Source: Paramecium octaurelia | Taxonomy: Eukaryota; Ciliophora; Oligohymenophorea; Peniculida; Parameciidae | Direction of reading: 5' to 3' | DNA: 64,000 nucleotides | Assembly: GCA_905182995.1 (NCBI GenBank) | Contig: CAJJDP010000131.1 | Coordinates: forward strand, 115,040 to 179,039 | Part shown: positions 38,635 to 50,786 of the stretch, piece after piece | Layout: each line of letters starts with the position of its first letter | Position numbering within the stretch: position 1 is the stretch's first letter | Notes under the pieces: model-generated | What the model was told of the DNA's origin: nothing | Seen by the model: only the letters and a program-made list of their open reading frames with translations | Database searches by the model: none | Made by a program: the position numbers and the translations under genes

Positions 38635-39505
38635 TCATTATTACCCAACGTTAGATCTTGGAGCCTATTGTTATTATTGGGGTTTTGGTTATTGTGGGAT
38701 TTGTTATGGTTGGAATTACTGAGCATATTATGGAGCATAGGTTGGAGCAAAACCTTAAGGAACAACTCTAGAAGCAACCAATGGTTATGCATATGTAACT
38801 GGCTATTAAACATACTAGACTGGTTATTGATAAACTGGTTATTAATAGACTGGTTATTAGACAACCTAGACTGGTTGTTAGACAACTTAAACTGGTTATT
38901 GAACCACTTATTAAACAGGTTAAACTTATTGATGGACAACTTGTCTTTCAACTGGATAATACTCTACTCTCTCTTGATATCTGTCAACTGGAACGTATTC
39001 TACATTATTCAATATATAGGAATACCTGTGTATTTCTCTTAAAATACTTAAGGAACATATTCGGTTTAGTACTCAACAGCATAATAATCTGTCACCTTTC
39101 TCTCTCTTGGCACATATTGGACAACCTCTTATTCTTCATATTCTACAACAGCCTTTTAATATGGAACATACTCAATCCTTGATTCTCCTTTGATTGATTG
39201 ATGCTAATTTGAATATCATAACATTATGTACTTAAACTGATTACACTACTGGTTGGACGGGTTATTGAACATATTAAACAGGTTGTGGAACATATTGAAC
39301 TGGTTGAGGAACTGGAGCATATTAAACTGGTTGGATATATGATTATCTAATTGGGGATTATTACAATGGGACAGCATACTGTAAATTAAAACACAATTTT
39401 TACTTAGGGAACTGGTTGTTATAATGTTGGTTGACCAAATTTAGGAGCCTAAGTTGTGGCCAAAGGTTAAGTAGGTGGGGCATTGCTGTATGGGTGATTA
39501 GACAT
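38635..39505 (-). CDS. Alveolin-like cortical (epiplasm) protein with Q-P-V repeats
   Basis: 263 residues after three introns (25, 28 and 26 nt; 871 - 79 = 792 bases). N-terminus MSNHPYSNAPPTQPLATTQ, then Val/Pro/Gln repeats (QYAPVPQPVQYVPQPVQYV). The centre has the alveolin-type pattern of alternating charged and VP residues: RIEYVPYQKAVVEYEEQEVV, YQTEYVPQVFQEKYTEYVPV, DRYQERVEYYPVERQVV. It is followed by about twelve VQQPV/YQQPV units and a Gln-rich end. Alveolins form the membrane skeleton under the alveolar sacs of ciliates, apicomplexans and dinoflagellates. Assignment rests on repeat style, not on alignment. The open plus-strand frame over the repeat (LLNWLLIDWLLDN style) is an artefact of the repeated bases. 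Confidence 0.72.
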
Positions 39506-39976
39506 CTGATTATTTAAATAATAAAGATATATATATTTATATATTTATTATCAAGCAAAATAAAATGAAATAAAAATAATCAAATTTATTAATAACATAA
39601 AATATTTGCAGGATGACATTCAATATCCTTTCTGATTTTCAGATAACTGAATAACAAATAGTATATTATCATATATTGTACATCTCTTGCATAATTCAAA
39701 AATATCTTAATTAAATTTCTTATTAATTCTTGTTTTCCTAAAAATAAAGATGTTCCTTAACAATCTAAATCATTCATATTTAAATCTATAAACTATTTGC
39801 ATTTGCTATTAGTTGCTTAAATTTAATCTTCATTATAACTTTAAGCCTTCAATTAAACTATTTTTATGAGACTCAAGAGGTCTTAGTTTTCAAACTGCCT
39901 AAATTGAATGTTCTTTTAAGTTGTAATACCCTATTTACTCCAATAATTGAGGCAAATCCATTTATATAAATTATTA
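39506..39976. other. Intergenic region between divergent genes
   Basis: About 470 AT-rich bases without a convincing frame; promoters of the alveolin-like and RNA-binding-like genes are expected here. Confidence 0.4.
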
Positions 39977-41020
39977 ATGTTTATAGAAATAAGATCCTTA
40001 ATTAATGAAGCAAGTGCTCAAATTCCTAAAAAGAATATTGCTCTAGTTCACAAACACAATTAATTAAGACAAATGAATTTGATATAGAAGAAAACATGCG
40101 CTTCGTCCATCCAATATTCTATGTTCCAATCAGATTTTGGCACTTTTGATTATTAGATTGTCCCTTAAGAGAGTTCAGATTCTGAATCCATCATCTCCTC
40201 ACCTTCCTAATACCCTTCCTTGCATTTAGTTGCTTCTTTATTCTTTCTAAATGCTTAATATTCTTAGATACCTTGTTCAACTGTTCTACAGGGTGGATTG
40301 AAATCAAAATTGATTGTTAAAAACCTAGATAAAAATATAGATTTAGTTAAAGTTTAAGACTTCATTGAAGCATTACCAATTAAGGGATTTGTCTTAGAAT
40401 TTAAACTTATATATTATTAATCAAATCCTTGTATTATAATTTATTTGAAAACCGACTAACCATTAATTGTTTTAAATTAATTTGTGAATAAGTCAAACTC
40501 TAAGATTGCTAAATCAATTTTTGGTTACAAGTTTAGTTGTGCATAATTGATAAAAAATAATTAAGAATTTGCAGCAGTCATCATAAGAGGATTAGATGAT
40601 AATTTAAATGGAAGTTAAATTGAAAAGATCATTTGTTATACTTTGAATATGGAATATAACCAATGTATCGTCGAAGGCTAAAAAACAATCATTTAAATTG
40701 AAAATGTTGGCTGCATGGTATTTGTATTGAAAGATTTGGAATATTGTGAACGAGTAGTTGTTTCTTTAAATGGAACTAATTTGAATGGATTATAAAAAAA
40801 TAAAATATTAGTTAATGTTCATCCTGAGTCTGTGAAAATCAGAAAAGTTGATCTTGAATCTTCCATCTAAAAAGGGTTGTTGTAGGTAATTTAAATGTTT
40901 GATAATATAGAAATATACAAAAAACAACGATAAGGATATGAAATGAAATTAATAAAATTATTTATTATATTTTAGACTTTCCCATCATCAGAAAATAACA
41001 ATAAGATGAAATATAACTGA
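39977..41020 (+). CDS. Probable RNA-binding protein with degenerate RRM-like domains
   Basis: 347 codons open from MFIEIRSLINEASAQI to NNNKMKYN-TGA without any required intron (1044 bases). The leader is Ser/Gln-rich (QESSDSESIISSPSQYP). Two RRM-like folds are suggested: SKLIVKNLDKNIDLVKVQDF with GFVLEFKLIYYQSNPCIIIY, and AAVIIRGLDDNLNGSQIEKI with QCIVEGQKTIIQIENVGCMV. The order beta-helix-beta-beta and the positions of hydrophobics fit RRMs, but RNP1 aromatic residues are weak. It could also be an unrelated alpha/beta protein. Confidence 0.55.
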
Positions 41021-41078
41021 AGTAATTTTTCTAAATATTTTGAATCCAATTTATTATTATTTTATTTATAATATAAAT

Positions 41079-41515
41079 ATGACAGCCAAAGATGTGATTA
41101 TGAAATTGAATAAAGAAGCTGAGTATAATGCACTCACTGCTGAATTTTAAGGAAATGACACTAAATTTGTAGGAGAATATGAAAATGTTAGGATTCCATC
41201 TGAAAAAAAGGAATCTATTAAAGATGCATTTAGAAAGACATCCAAAGCATGTTAACCTACATTAAAAAAGTAAATTCAATTTTACATGTAGTCTGTCATT
41301 GAGATAAAATTGGTTGGATTTATAAGATAGAATATATAATAGAGCATAATACTACACAAGTATTAAATTGTGATCTATGATTCCTAGCTGATGCAAATTC
41401 TTGTATTAGTGATGCAAGAAATGTTGCTGAGGTTAATGTTTGTTGTGATAATTACATCCAAAGACTAAATAATGACTTTTACAATGATGTCTTACAAATA
41501 TTAAAGGATTATTGA
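41079..41515 (+). CDS. Small cysteine-containing protein, unrecognised
   Basis: 128 residues after two introns (22 nt GTAAATTCAA...CATGTAG and 28 nt GTATTAAATT...TTCCTAG; 437 - 50 = 387 bases). MTAKDVIMKLNKEAEYNAL start; later FRKTSKACQPTLKN, TDANSCISDARNVAEVNVCC and LNNDFYNDVLQILKDY. Four Cys in two groups could form disulfides, but the spacing is not CX9C. Intervals to the neighbours are 58 and 63 bases, all on the plus strand. Confidence 0.65.
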
Positions 41516-41578
41516 GATATTGCAATTATTAAAAATACACATAAAACCCTTAATATTATTTTCTGTTAATTAATCAAA

Positions 41579-42883
41579 ATGTTTTTCGATAAAGATAGAA
41601 TCATAAAATTGATGCAAGCGAACTAAATAGCATCTCCTTTATCCTTTAAACTAGATTCTCCTAGAATATTTTCAAAAACACCAAATTCATTCTCAACATT
41701 AACTTGCGACCTTACTTCAAGAGGCAAACCTAAATTTAATTTCATAGCAGAATTATCAGACAATCGATCTTTGACAAATCGTTATATGTTGAACTCAAAA
41801 AATAAAACGAAATAGCAAAAAATATTGTATTGTAAGGAGAATAAGGTTGTTGAGTCATCACTTAGAAAAAGCTAATTGTATCCATCAACAGATTCCTTAC
41901 TTCAAAATATCAACATATAATCTCCTGCTTCTACTTTTAGTTAAGAGTTCATGAAAATCAATTCAAAATTCAATTCAGTTAAAAGACTAGATAATCATGA
42001 TCAATTTCTACAGAGAAAGTAGAGTAACTCAGTAATTCAATTAATGAATAAGAATGTATCTTCGATCGAACCATGCAAAAACAAGTAATGTTGAAAACTA
42101 TTATAGTTCTGTGATGAGATCAACAGAAAGAATAAGGTAACAATTTGATGAAATTACACTTTTGGACTTGAAAAGTCAAAATATTTATTTGTAAGTAAGA
42201 AATTATTATTAACATCATAAAGCAAGAAAATGCAACTCTGAAATCTCAATTATAATCATTACAAGACAATATCAAATATCAAAATAAGGAAATTGCAAAG
42301 CTTAAATTTAATACCCAATAACTTGAATAGTAATATGTAGCATAAAACTAAAGATAGATTTAACATCTAATTAAAGGAGAAGAATGAAAAGTCCACATCC
42401 ACTATCGAGAATCTTAATTCTTAGTTAGAATTTGAAGGGTCCATGCAAGATGATCTCAGAAAAAAATTGAATGAAAAATAACAGGAACTAAAGAAATATC
42501 ATCTAGTAATTTAATTAATTATTTTAAAGATTGAATAGGAAATTAAGAATATGGAGGATTCTCATTCTGAAAGTTTGAGTAAAATATTTAAAGAACTCAA
42601 GGAATAACAGATTTCACTCAAAATTCTTAATCATACTATTCTCTGTCTATCCTAAATTTCAATTCTATTATCCTAGAAGGAGGAAATTCCAATTGAGATT
42701 TTATTTAAGTATAAGTAAATCCCTTAAATTTCTCAAATGCTATTAGATTAAGGTTAAATAGAAAATATCCTAAAATCTAATTCAAAATTGATAAAGGAAT
42801 TATATGATTTGATAGGTAAATCATTTGAAAAAATATCATACAACTTTGTTTAATAATTTTCATAAATCTTGCATAAGTCATGA
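41579..42883 (+). CDS. Coiled-coil protein, unrecognised
   Basis: From MFFDKDRIIKLMQANQIA, with a Ser-rich basic N-terminal part (SPRIFSKTPNSFSTLTCDL), several introns near 42,080-42,200 (for example 22 nt GTAATGTTGA...TTATAG), and a long heptad-like Glu/Lys/Gln region (about 42,230-42,640) ending in YNFVQQFSQILHKS-TGA. Typical of ciliate cytoskeletal coiled-coil proteins; function unknown. Confidence 0.6.
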
Positions 42884-43113
42884 AGATTTGAATATTCAAC
42901 TATTTTAATAAATAAATTAGACTGAAAAAATATCTATACTAAAATAATGATTAATAATAATTCTAAATTCAGCAGCCTCCTTCTACTTGGTTGTCTCATC
43001 GCCATCCTAGTTTCTTGGCTAGTTTTAATTGTTATAGTTATAATATTATCATCTACACAATATTATTATTTTTGTCAACAGGATTATCTAAAATATATAA
43101 GGAGGTTAATAAA

Positions 43114-43314
43114 TCATTCATGATATTTGTTGCATTCCTTGAAGAAACTTGATAATTATATGCATTAAGTTCCTAGATATTTTCTATCTTCAATATATTT
43201 AGCCTTGGTTTCAGCTTGTTCTATGGGATTTTCTTTCTAATTGGAAGTCAACCAGTTCCCCAAAATGTAAATTAAGATTTTGTCTCTTACTTTTTCTCTA
43301 ACCATTCGATTCAT
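43114..43314 (-). CDS. Small basic protein, uncertain
   Basis: 66 residues, MNRMVREKVRDKILIYILGN start, then KENPIEQAETKAKYIEDRKY and CIQLSSFFKECNKYHE-TGA. The regular amphipathic composition suggests real coding sequence, possibly the last exon of a gene starting farther upstream (to about 43,600). Family unknown. Confidence 0.4.
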
Positions 43315-43855
43315 CTAGGTAAGATTTTGGAAAGAATTACCAACTTTGTTATCTAAAAATGAAGATTCCTAGTAATATCACAACCAATAAAGGCAACTAC
43401 AGAAAATTTGATGAATGGTGAAAGGATTACTGTTATATATTGTTACCCAGTAGAAATAAAGTCTAATTGGTTTATTAAAGATAAATAAATAGTGAATTAT
43501 TTATTCAATTGGATTGAATTGTATCAAAATCTAGAGTTTTTGTGATGAAATTTAATCATAAAATTGGCGTTGTTAATTTAAATATATTTGGATACTTCTT
43601 CATCTTCAATTAGCTGTTAATAGTAAATCAATTAACAATTGAAGTTTTTCCAACAGAATAATCTCTGATAAATACTACTTTGATTCATAGGTTCACTCCA
43701 TTTAAAATAATTTCATAATATATTTGTATTATATGTTTATAGCGATCACCCCCAGGATATTGAATGAAAAGAGGGGATAACAATATTAAAATATTATCAA
43801 AATTTGTAATAATTTTATAGAAGGTTTAATAATAAATTAAATAAATCTGTTAAAT
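43315..43855. other. AT-rich region, possible upstream exon material
   Basis: No gene could be defined. Short minus-strand open stretches near 43,400-43,600 might belong to the small gene at its left. Confidence 0.35.
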
Positions 43856-45108
43856 ATGTTTCAGAGTCATTAAACGCCAAAGTAAACTTATAAGCAACAG
43901 CCATAAAAAATATACTAGCAGGTTCACTAAAAGACTCTTCCTTGTAAATCTTTGTCACCTACTTAATTTTGCAATCAAAAAAAGGGAATGATTGAATTAG
44001 ATGAATAAAATCCTTCCACTCCACAGAAGTTGAATTTATCCAAAGGACTCAAGGTGCTTAATGTGCCTTCACAAGGAAATGAGAATAGTTTTAGAGGAAG
44101 CAATTAAAAGAATCTATTAGTCTCTGATAGTCCACTAATGTCAAATAATAAAGAGAACGGGGCATCAAGTAGGAGATTGAATACGGACTCTGCTCAGATG
44201 GATTTAAACTCCTAAGTGGTCTTATAAGAGAATAGAAAATTGAATGAAATGATTCAAAGATTATTCAAGGAGAAATAAGAGTTAGTTACAATAATAGATA
44301 AATAAAAGAATGCATAATGTATATTGAGTAGTTAAGGGGGAGATAATTTGAATTTGAATAATTTAAAGGAGAGAATTGAGAGATTGGAGGGAGTCATTGA
44401 TTTGTAAAGTGAAGAAATTCTGTAATGGAAACAAAAATATAAACAAGCATGTGAATAAGATGAGAGAGCATACGCAATAGAATAAATGGTAAAATATATA
44501 GTGTAATTAGTTAGGAATCTTAGATTATGAAAGTGGTGGAGGAGAATGAGAGATTAAATAATTTGGGAAATGATAAGGATAAACAAATAGAAGATTTAAG
44601 TAATGAAATAATAGCTTTGCAGAAAAGGTAGTTTGAATAAGAATAAAAAATGAAGGATCAATCAAATTTAATTATCGCTTATGAAGAAGATACTAAAGAA
44701 CTGAAAAGACAATACAAACAGAAATTAAATTTAATTGAGAAACTGGAGTATTAGTAGTAGTAATACTTACAATAAATACATTAATTACAGTAATTGTAGA
44801 ATTATAGTGAAATAACTTCGCATTCTTCATTTCATGAGAATAGGGATCAGTCTTAAATTGTTTTGGAATAGATTCAGTTTTTAGAACAAACGTTATCTGA
44901 ATTATCTACTTAATATACATCATAAACTTTAGAAAACTAGAGGTTGTTGAGACAAAATAATAATTTGAAGGAGGAACTGATATTGCAGTAAAAAGCTTTG
45001 GATGAGATCCGTAATTGTAGTAGAGGAGCAGTGAATCCAAAATTTCAAGATGCTACAAGGTGTTTAAAGTTAATGAGGGAGAAGATTGGGAAGTCATAAT
45101 AGAAATGA
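43856..45108 (+). CDS. Long coiled-coil protein, unrecognised
   Basis: 408 residues after one 26-nt intron (GTAAAATATA...GTTAG); 1253 - 26 = 1227 bases. Starts MFQSHQTPKQTYKQQPQK. The N-terminal third is Ser/Pro-rich and basic (LNLSKGLKVLNVPSQ). The rest is a coiled coil (ENRKLNEMIQRLFKEKQELV; VVEENERLNNLGNDKDKQIE; LENQRLLRQNNNLKEELILQ). No known motif. Followed after 78 bases by the PKA regulatory subunit on the same strand. Confidence 0.75.
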
Positions 45109-45186
45109 ATATATATATTTATAAAATGAGATATCCTAGATTGAAATGGGCCCTCTTTTGTTTGCCTTTTTTATTTTTTAAATAAA

Positions 45187-46320
45187 ATGATTTAAAAGAA
45201 AGTTTTAAGCAGCAGCGACGAAAGCAGTGAAGATGAGCATGTTGAAGATTTAATGGACAAATAAAAGTTGGTGTAGGCTAAAGCTAATAAACCAACAAGA
45301 ACTTCTGTGAGCGCTGAAGTTTATGGACAATTCAATAAGAAAGTATTTAATCATCTTGATTAAAGGGTCAATTCTAAGCTAAGAAAGTTAATAAAAGCGA
45401 AGATGCCATTAAAAGAATTAAACAAAGAATGAGCTAAGCATTTATGTTTAGTGCTTTAGATGAGCATGAATTAGCTATTGTTATTGATGCAATGGAAGAG
45501 AAGAAATTTAAGTATCCATTTCTTTATAAATTGTTAGAGCTGGCGATTTTGTGATCAAACAAGGTGATGATGGTGATGTACTTTACGTCGTTGATCAAGG
45601 ATAACTGGACTGTTTCAAAGTATTCAAAAAGGGAGAACCTGAAAAGCATTTGGTATAGATATATTTGAATCTTCCGTATAGAAAGTTTATCAACCTGGAG
45701 AATCATTTGGTGAATTGGCTTTATTATACAATGTGCCAAGAGCAGCTACAATTAAAGCCAAAACTGATGCTATCTGCTTCTCATTGGATAGAGAAACATT
45801 TAATCATATTGTTAAGGATGCTGCTGCTAAAAAGAGAGAAAAGTATGAAGAATTTCTTAGCAAAGTTGAATTATTGAAAGGTATCCATTTCCTTTGACTC
45901 TCTCTAGATATGGATCCATATGAAAGATTGTAAATTGCTGATGCTTTGAAGGTCTAAAAATTCAACAAGAGTGACTATATCATCAGATAAGGAGAATAAG
46001 GAAATACATTTTATTTCATTCAAAAAGGTGATTGCATAGCTACTAAAACTGAAAATGGTAAATCTCTAATTCTATTCCGTTCTAGGAACTGAGAAGGAAG
46101 TCTACAGTTATAAGGTTGGTGATTATTTTGGAGAGTTAGCTTTAATTAAACATGAGCCAAGAGCTGCAAATATCGTTGCACAAGTAAATATCATATACAT
46201 CTCAAGAGCGAAGTGGTTGTAGTATATTTGGATAGTGACAGTTTCAGAAGATTGATTGGACCTGTTGATGAAATTTTAAAGAGAAATATGGGTAGGTATG
46301 AAAAATATGTAAAAAAATGA
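45187..46320 (+). CDS. cAMP-dependent protein kinase regulatory subunit
   Basis: 325 residues after six introns (23, 26, 29, 27, 28 and 23 nt; 1134 - 156 = 978 bases, exactly 326 codons with stop). The N-terminus is acidic/Ser-rich and short, and no clear docking/dimerisation helix is seen. The inhibitor segment is [11 protein letters not shown], with Ser at the substrate position as in type II subunits. Two cyclic-nucleotide-binding domains follow: [20 protein letters not shown] with phosphate-binding cassette [16 protein letters not shown], and [19 protein letters not shown] with cassette [16 protein letters not shown]; both have the Glu and Arg that hold cAMP. The end [13 protein letters not shown] is canonical. 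It holds the catalytic subunit inactive until cAMP binds; in Paramecium this controls ciliary beating. Confidence 0.95.
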
Positions 46321-46417
46321 GAAGATATTACATATATATTTATTTGCAAAATATTTTATCTTTTTACTATTACGTATATTATACTACAAATTATAATATT
46401 ATAAAATTCATTAATTT

Positions 46418-47669
46418 ATGTAACACTTATCAGTATATACATTTACTAACATAGTCAAATTCCTTCCAGTCGAGGAAATATACTCCAAATTGACACTCTC
46501 CAAGTCTCTTATGTAAGTATCTATTCAACTAATTATTAGTAATTACATATACAATCCCTATGTATAAAAAGTAATACTCTCTAATTATTTTCCCTTTGAG
46601 ATAATCGAATAAATTCCTCCCAACAACTATTCTTAATGCATCAAATCATTAAAGGGAGGGAAACTCAAAGAAATACCCTTTTGGGGAATAGAAACTAACG
46701 CAGGATTGGCAAATAATAGTTTAAGATTTTGGATCGGAAAAACATTCATGAAAACCAGCGAGCCTTAAGTAGGTTTAAGAAAGTTTGAAAATGCATTTAT
46801 ATCAGGAACCTTATCTTTTAATCAAGTGGAATTCAAGAGAGCCTTTCTAGAATATGCTCAAAAATTCATAGAAATTATGGGTTAAGAAATTACAAATCAT
46901 TTCTTTCCTGATTGGGATGACATCCACAACAACTAAGTGGAAATATCAAAAATAAAAATATTTGATATTTTTAGAAGTTTCTCAATATTTTAATTTTATA
47001 ACTCATAAGATTGGAAATGTGTCTAATATTTAAGAGATTATGCTTATTTAAAACATGAGTAAATAGATAGCATGTTAGAGATTGATCCTTATCATATGAA
47101 GGATGAAGATTATGAAATGTACATTTTAAATCTACTCTTTTAGTATACCTTCTGGAATAGCTTTGGTGTAAGAAATAGAAATAAATATAAGAACTTAATT
47201 GATGTATACAGCAAGATCGTTGCTGATATTTACAAGTAAAGAGTAAAGCATTCCTAATCACCCCGATGAAATATATCAATGTTAAACTTAGGAGAGACTA
47301 TATTAATTTATATTACAACATCCTCAATTCAGGCCTTAATAAACCAATATCAAATTATTATTAAATATTGATCCTAATATAGTTTATGAAGAATAACATT
47401 AATTAAATTATTTGTATTGCACATTCAAACCTATAAATGACAAACAACCTTTGCTCTGGGTACTATTTGTAAATCCAGATGTTGATGGAATGCATTTAAA
47501 ATTTGATAAATACACTCAAAGATTAGCAAAATCAATTCAAGTGAGAATACTTGATGTGTGTTTCTAAGAAGATCCACAATTTCTTGGACTTGGTATAGCC
47601 TATGTTAGTGTTAAAGGGTTAACCTTAAATTAATAGGATTGCACTGTAATTTAAAAACTTCCAGATTGA
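46418..47669 (+). CDS. F-box-like protein
   Basis: Starts MQHLSVYTFTNIVKFLPVEE, an F-box-like helix pair (IVKFLPVEEIYSKLTLSKSL), followed by a large region with FWGIETNAGLANNSLRFWIG, then RDYAYLKHEQIDSMLEIDP and, near the end, LLWVLFVNPDVDGMHLKFDK. A 27-nt intron (GTAAGTATCT...TATTAG) lies near the start. A second intron near 47,230-47,290 is needed; a 49-nt GT-AG segment fits the frame but is long, so this splice is unsure. Expected to join SKP1/cullin ubiquitin ligases; an SKP1-like gene lies at 53.5 kb. Confidence 0.55.
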
Positions 47670-47688
47670 ATTATTATTATAATATATA

Positions 47689-48110
47689 ATGAAAGTGTTA
47701 TTCGTTTTACTCATCTTTGTAACAATACATTGTGAAATGCTATTGGTTTCCTAGGATGAAAAATTTATTGATGACGATAATGATTTTGTAGGTGGAGTAT
47801 TTCCGACTACAGATTCAAATTCTGATGTACTAAACTTGTTATTCTTTTTAGACCTATAATAAAGCACTTTAGTATGCATAAGAACATTATGCTGAGAGTT
47901 GCAAATTGAGTGATCTTTAGTGGCAAAGCTTAGATGGTTCAAAGAATCAGATGGTTTAAGGGATGTTGTACTATGTAAATATATAGGATATCAAAATAGT
48001 TCAATGTAACTCTAAAGGGTAAGGACAGACAAGAGAAATATGAGATTCAAGTGTGGATTTAGGCTAATTAAGAATAAAGTGCTGAAATTACTCAATGTAA
48101 ACAATTATGA
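47689..48110 (+). CDS. Secreted cystatin-like protease inhibitor
   Basis: 125 residues after two introns (25 nt GTACTAAACT...TTTTAG and an unusually short 19 nt GTACTATGTAAATATATAG); 422 - 44 = 378 bases. The signal peptide is MKVLFVLLIFVTIHC. Cystatin features: FVGGVFP near the mature N-terminus, the first hairpin QMVQG (family motif Q-x-V-x-G), FNVTLKGKDRQEKYEIQVWI as the central strands, and Cys residues near the end (TQCKQL). Cystatins inhibit papain-type cysteine proteases; a secreted or vacuolar location is inferred. The start lies 19 bases after the F-box gene stop. Confidence 0.72.
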
Positions 48111-48138
48111 ATAGTAATATTGAAAATAATATTTATAT

Positions 48139-49024
48139 TCAACATATGTTTGTTGATCTTTTCTTTCTTTGGAAAATATCCATGCTGATTTGGATGATGC
48201 TATTTTGACTATTTTATTTATAAATAGAGTTGTTATTGAATTTTAGTGCTGAAGATTAACGAGCAGGCTTTATTTTTTAAGAGTGTGAGAATGTATTTTC
48301 CAAGAACTTGCCTTGCTGTGAAAATTAAGATTGTGATTACTTAAGAGGTGATTGTTATGTTGGGATGTTTATATAAGGATTTTATGAACTAATTGGTCTG
48401 ACTATTTCTTGTAATGGATATCTAACAGATGATTTTTTGACTAGTTTTTCAATTTAACCACAATTATTTCCACAATGGGGAGACTCATAAAGTCTATCAA
48501 CTACACTTTGATTGATTCTTTTTTGTGAGTTTATGTTTGAGATGAAGGGACGATCTTGCATCATTTCTTTATAGATGGATTCTTTGAGTTTCATCCTTTT
48601 CTCTTCATACTTTTTGGCATACTTAAGAAGTCTATTCTCTACCTTTGATTTTGGAGGTTCAAGGATTTCTTCAGGTTCCTAGTGAGTATAATTACTTAAT
48701 TTACTCTTTGGTATAACATGAATGTTATTATTATTAAAAAATGATTATAAATGTGTTAGTTTATGATAAATTAAAATTTCAATTGGGATGTTGATTTGAA
48801 TTTTAATTATTGTTATTATTCTTTTCATCAAGCATCATCTCAACTTGTCTGTCAATGCTTAATGAAACAGGTGGAATCTCTTTGCAATCCTTAGGGTCAA
48901 CATTCAAGAGGAAAGACTCTTCTTGCTGTTTGAATTCAAATAATCGAATCTTCAATGGCTGGTTTAATTCATCATTTTCTAAGGATGGCAGAAGTAGATA
49001 GCCAATCTTTTTTAAACTCCCCAT
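48139..49024 (-). CDS. Uncharacterised protein
   Basis: From MGSLKKIGYLLLPSLENDEL (Gly-2 could be myristoylated) to QRKKRSTNIC-TGA. A Glu-rich first exon (QQEESFLLNVDPKDCKEIPP) is followed, after an intron near 48,700-48,800, by EPEEILEPPKSKVENRLLKY, KRMKLKESIYKEMMQDRPFI and DRLYESPHCGN. The basic repeated style resembles ciliary microtubule-associated proteins, but no family is recognised. Convergent with the cystatin-like gene, 28 bases apart. Confidence 0.6.
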
Positions 49025-49285
49025 ACAACCTTAGTGTGAATTACTCTAATAAAAAATGAATCAATACTTCTTAGATTAAGTCAATTTAGAGTTTAGAAAC
49101 TCCAGCAATTGAGTTTGAGTGAGGATTCTGTGAACATCTTAGATAATGAGATAATTGAAAATGGAAAACACGGCAAAATGTAATTGATTGTTCAAATGGA
49201 ATAAGGATGTTAAATGCTATAAAATGGATAGAGCAAGTAGATACCAATAGATAATCTAGGACTTTGTGTTCGAATAAAAGATCTA

Positions 49286-50650
49286 TCAATTCTTAATTAT
49301 GAAACCTAATAATAACATCTATGGATTTGACCAGAATAAGGTTATTATTTCCAAAGAGGTACTAATAATTTTCATATTAATGATTTTGGAATATTTCTAG
49401 ATTGGCAAGATTGGATTAGATTGCTAATTAAAAGGATGGGATTTGAGTATTTAATTATGTAATTTATTTGAGCACATTGTCGATTTGTTGATATTATTAT
49501 ACATTTTATTGTGTGAGTAATTAAGTGTTAAGGATTCCTAAGAAACAGATTGAATGGTAATATAACTTATAAACGGCAGATTCTTTTGATTTGTACTACA
49601 AATATGATATATTCTAAATACAGCGATTTCGTAATAAAATGCAGGTTTTATAATAAGATCCAGCATTTCATGAATATGTTCATACAAATGACCCCCAAAT
49701 TGAAATATGCAATTCAAAAATTCAGAGACACTTTCAAGGAACTGATATTTATATAATATTAGGTATTACAATTAAGCTGTCCTCCCATTCTAATAAACAT
49801 TCAAAAAGACCTTGTACTAATTCTTTTCTTTGTTTATAATGATGACTAAAGTTTTTTTTAGAGGGATGGTCCATTATTATAACTTTTGCAAAGAACTCTT
49901 GAATTTATTTAAATTTCAAATGGCTGATTATATCACTTATTATAGATCCACAAATCTTAGAGAAATTCCAAAACTGATTAATATCATTATAATTATTTAC
50001 TTCAATGCAATAATTCTTAGAAATAAGATTCAATGCCTTTCCAAAGTATCCAATTTAAGTCTCATTGACATTTGAGCATTTAAGAAAAGAGAATAGCTTT
50101 TGTATTAAGTAAAAGGCATCCTAATCACCAAGAATATCAGTAGTATCAGGTAGAAATTTAACTACAATACAATTATGGTGATACTTGAACTTTAATTTTC
50201 CTCTGCCTCTTCTTGACTCTCCAATGTATCTTAATTGGCTGACAAATATTACTCAAGGGTTGTCTATTTAAGTTGCATCTCTTACCTTTTTCTCTATTCT
50301 TGCTTATTTGGGTTGTCTTCCAGCAAATAGATGTTCTATCAGCGTCGAATGCTCAAAAATTTCGCTCATTATAAAAGGATAATTGCTTTAGCAGTTGGTT
50401 GATGTCAGAAGTACTATCATCTCTTCTATCAAGTCCTTGTTTTTTAGAATACTGATTTGATATTAGTTATCACAATTACTAATCTATAAATGCATGCATT
50501 GCCCCTGCTTTCAAGTCGTTCAAAAAATCATCTCTCTTCAGCAATTCTTCTAAAGTTGGTGTACTGTGTTTTAGAATTCTTATCAAATCTTAAGATTGCC
50601 CGAATGTCTAGAATTAACTATCTATTTTAGAATTGGTACCCAAAATTCAT
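49286..50650 (-). CDS. SAPS-domain phosphatase regulatory subunit (PP6R/Sit4-associated)
   Basis: Minus-strand exons matching the SAPS family in order: SQDLIRILKHSTPTLEELL with KRDDFLNDLKAGAMHAFIDQ (SAPS: TLEELLDEEDxLQECKAxNxxLIxFL), LLKN/KDLIEEMIVLLTS, YPFIMSEIFEHSTLIEHLF, LIQKLFSFLKC with TQIGYFGKALNLISKN, and KICGSIISDIISHLKFKQIQ. SAPS subunits direct the PP2A-like phosphatase PP6/Sit4. Several introns are needed between these blocks, and not all splices are resolved. The 3' end is also uncertain: TGA at 49286 is one candidate, but coding-like sequence in another frame continues to about 49,086. Start at 50650 is provisional. Confidence 0.7.
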
Positions 50651-50786
50651 TAATACTTAATCAATTAAATATAAGTAATTGTTAAAATCAAAACTTATAT
50701 TGAATAATATATTAATAATTAATTGTATCTTATAATTTTATTTTATAAGGTAGATAATATTATCGATATCTAAATTAATAATAACA

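Noticed and set aside
38668..39042. Plus-strand open frame of 124 codons rich in Trp and Leu (LLIDWLLDN repeats)
   Set aside because: It is the antisense of the Q-P-V repeat of the alveolin-like gene; the minus-strand frame has introns, a clean start and stop and an alveolin-like core.
43856..45108. Myosin- or kinesin-tail-like match for the coiled-coil protein
   Set aside because: Only generic heptads are visible; there is no motor domain or family motif.
49550..50075. Plus-strand frames at 49.5-50.1 kb
   Set aside because: The minus strand carries clear SAPS-domain blocks over the same bases, including GYFGKALNLISKN and the LEELL segment.
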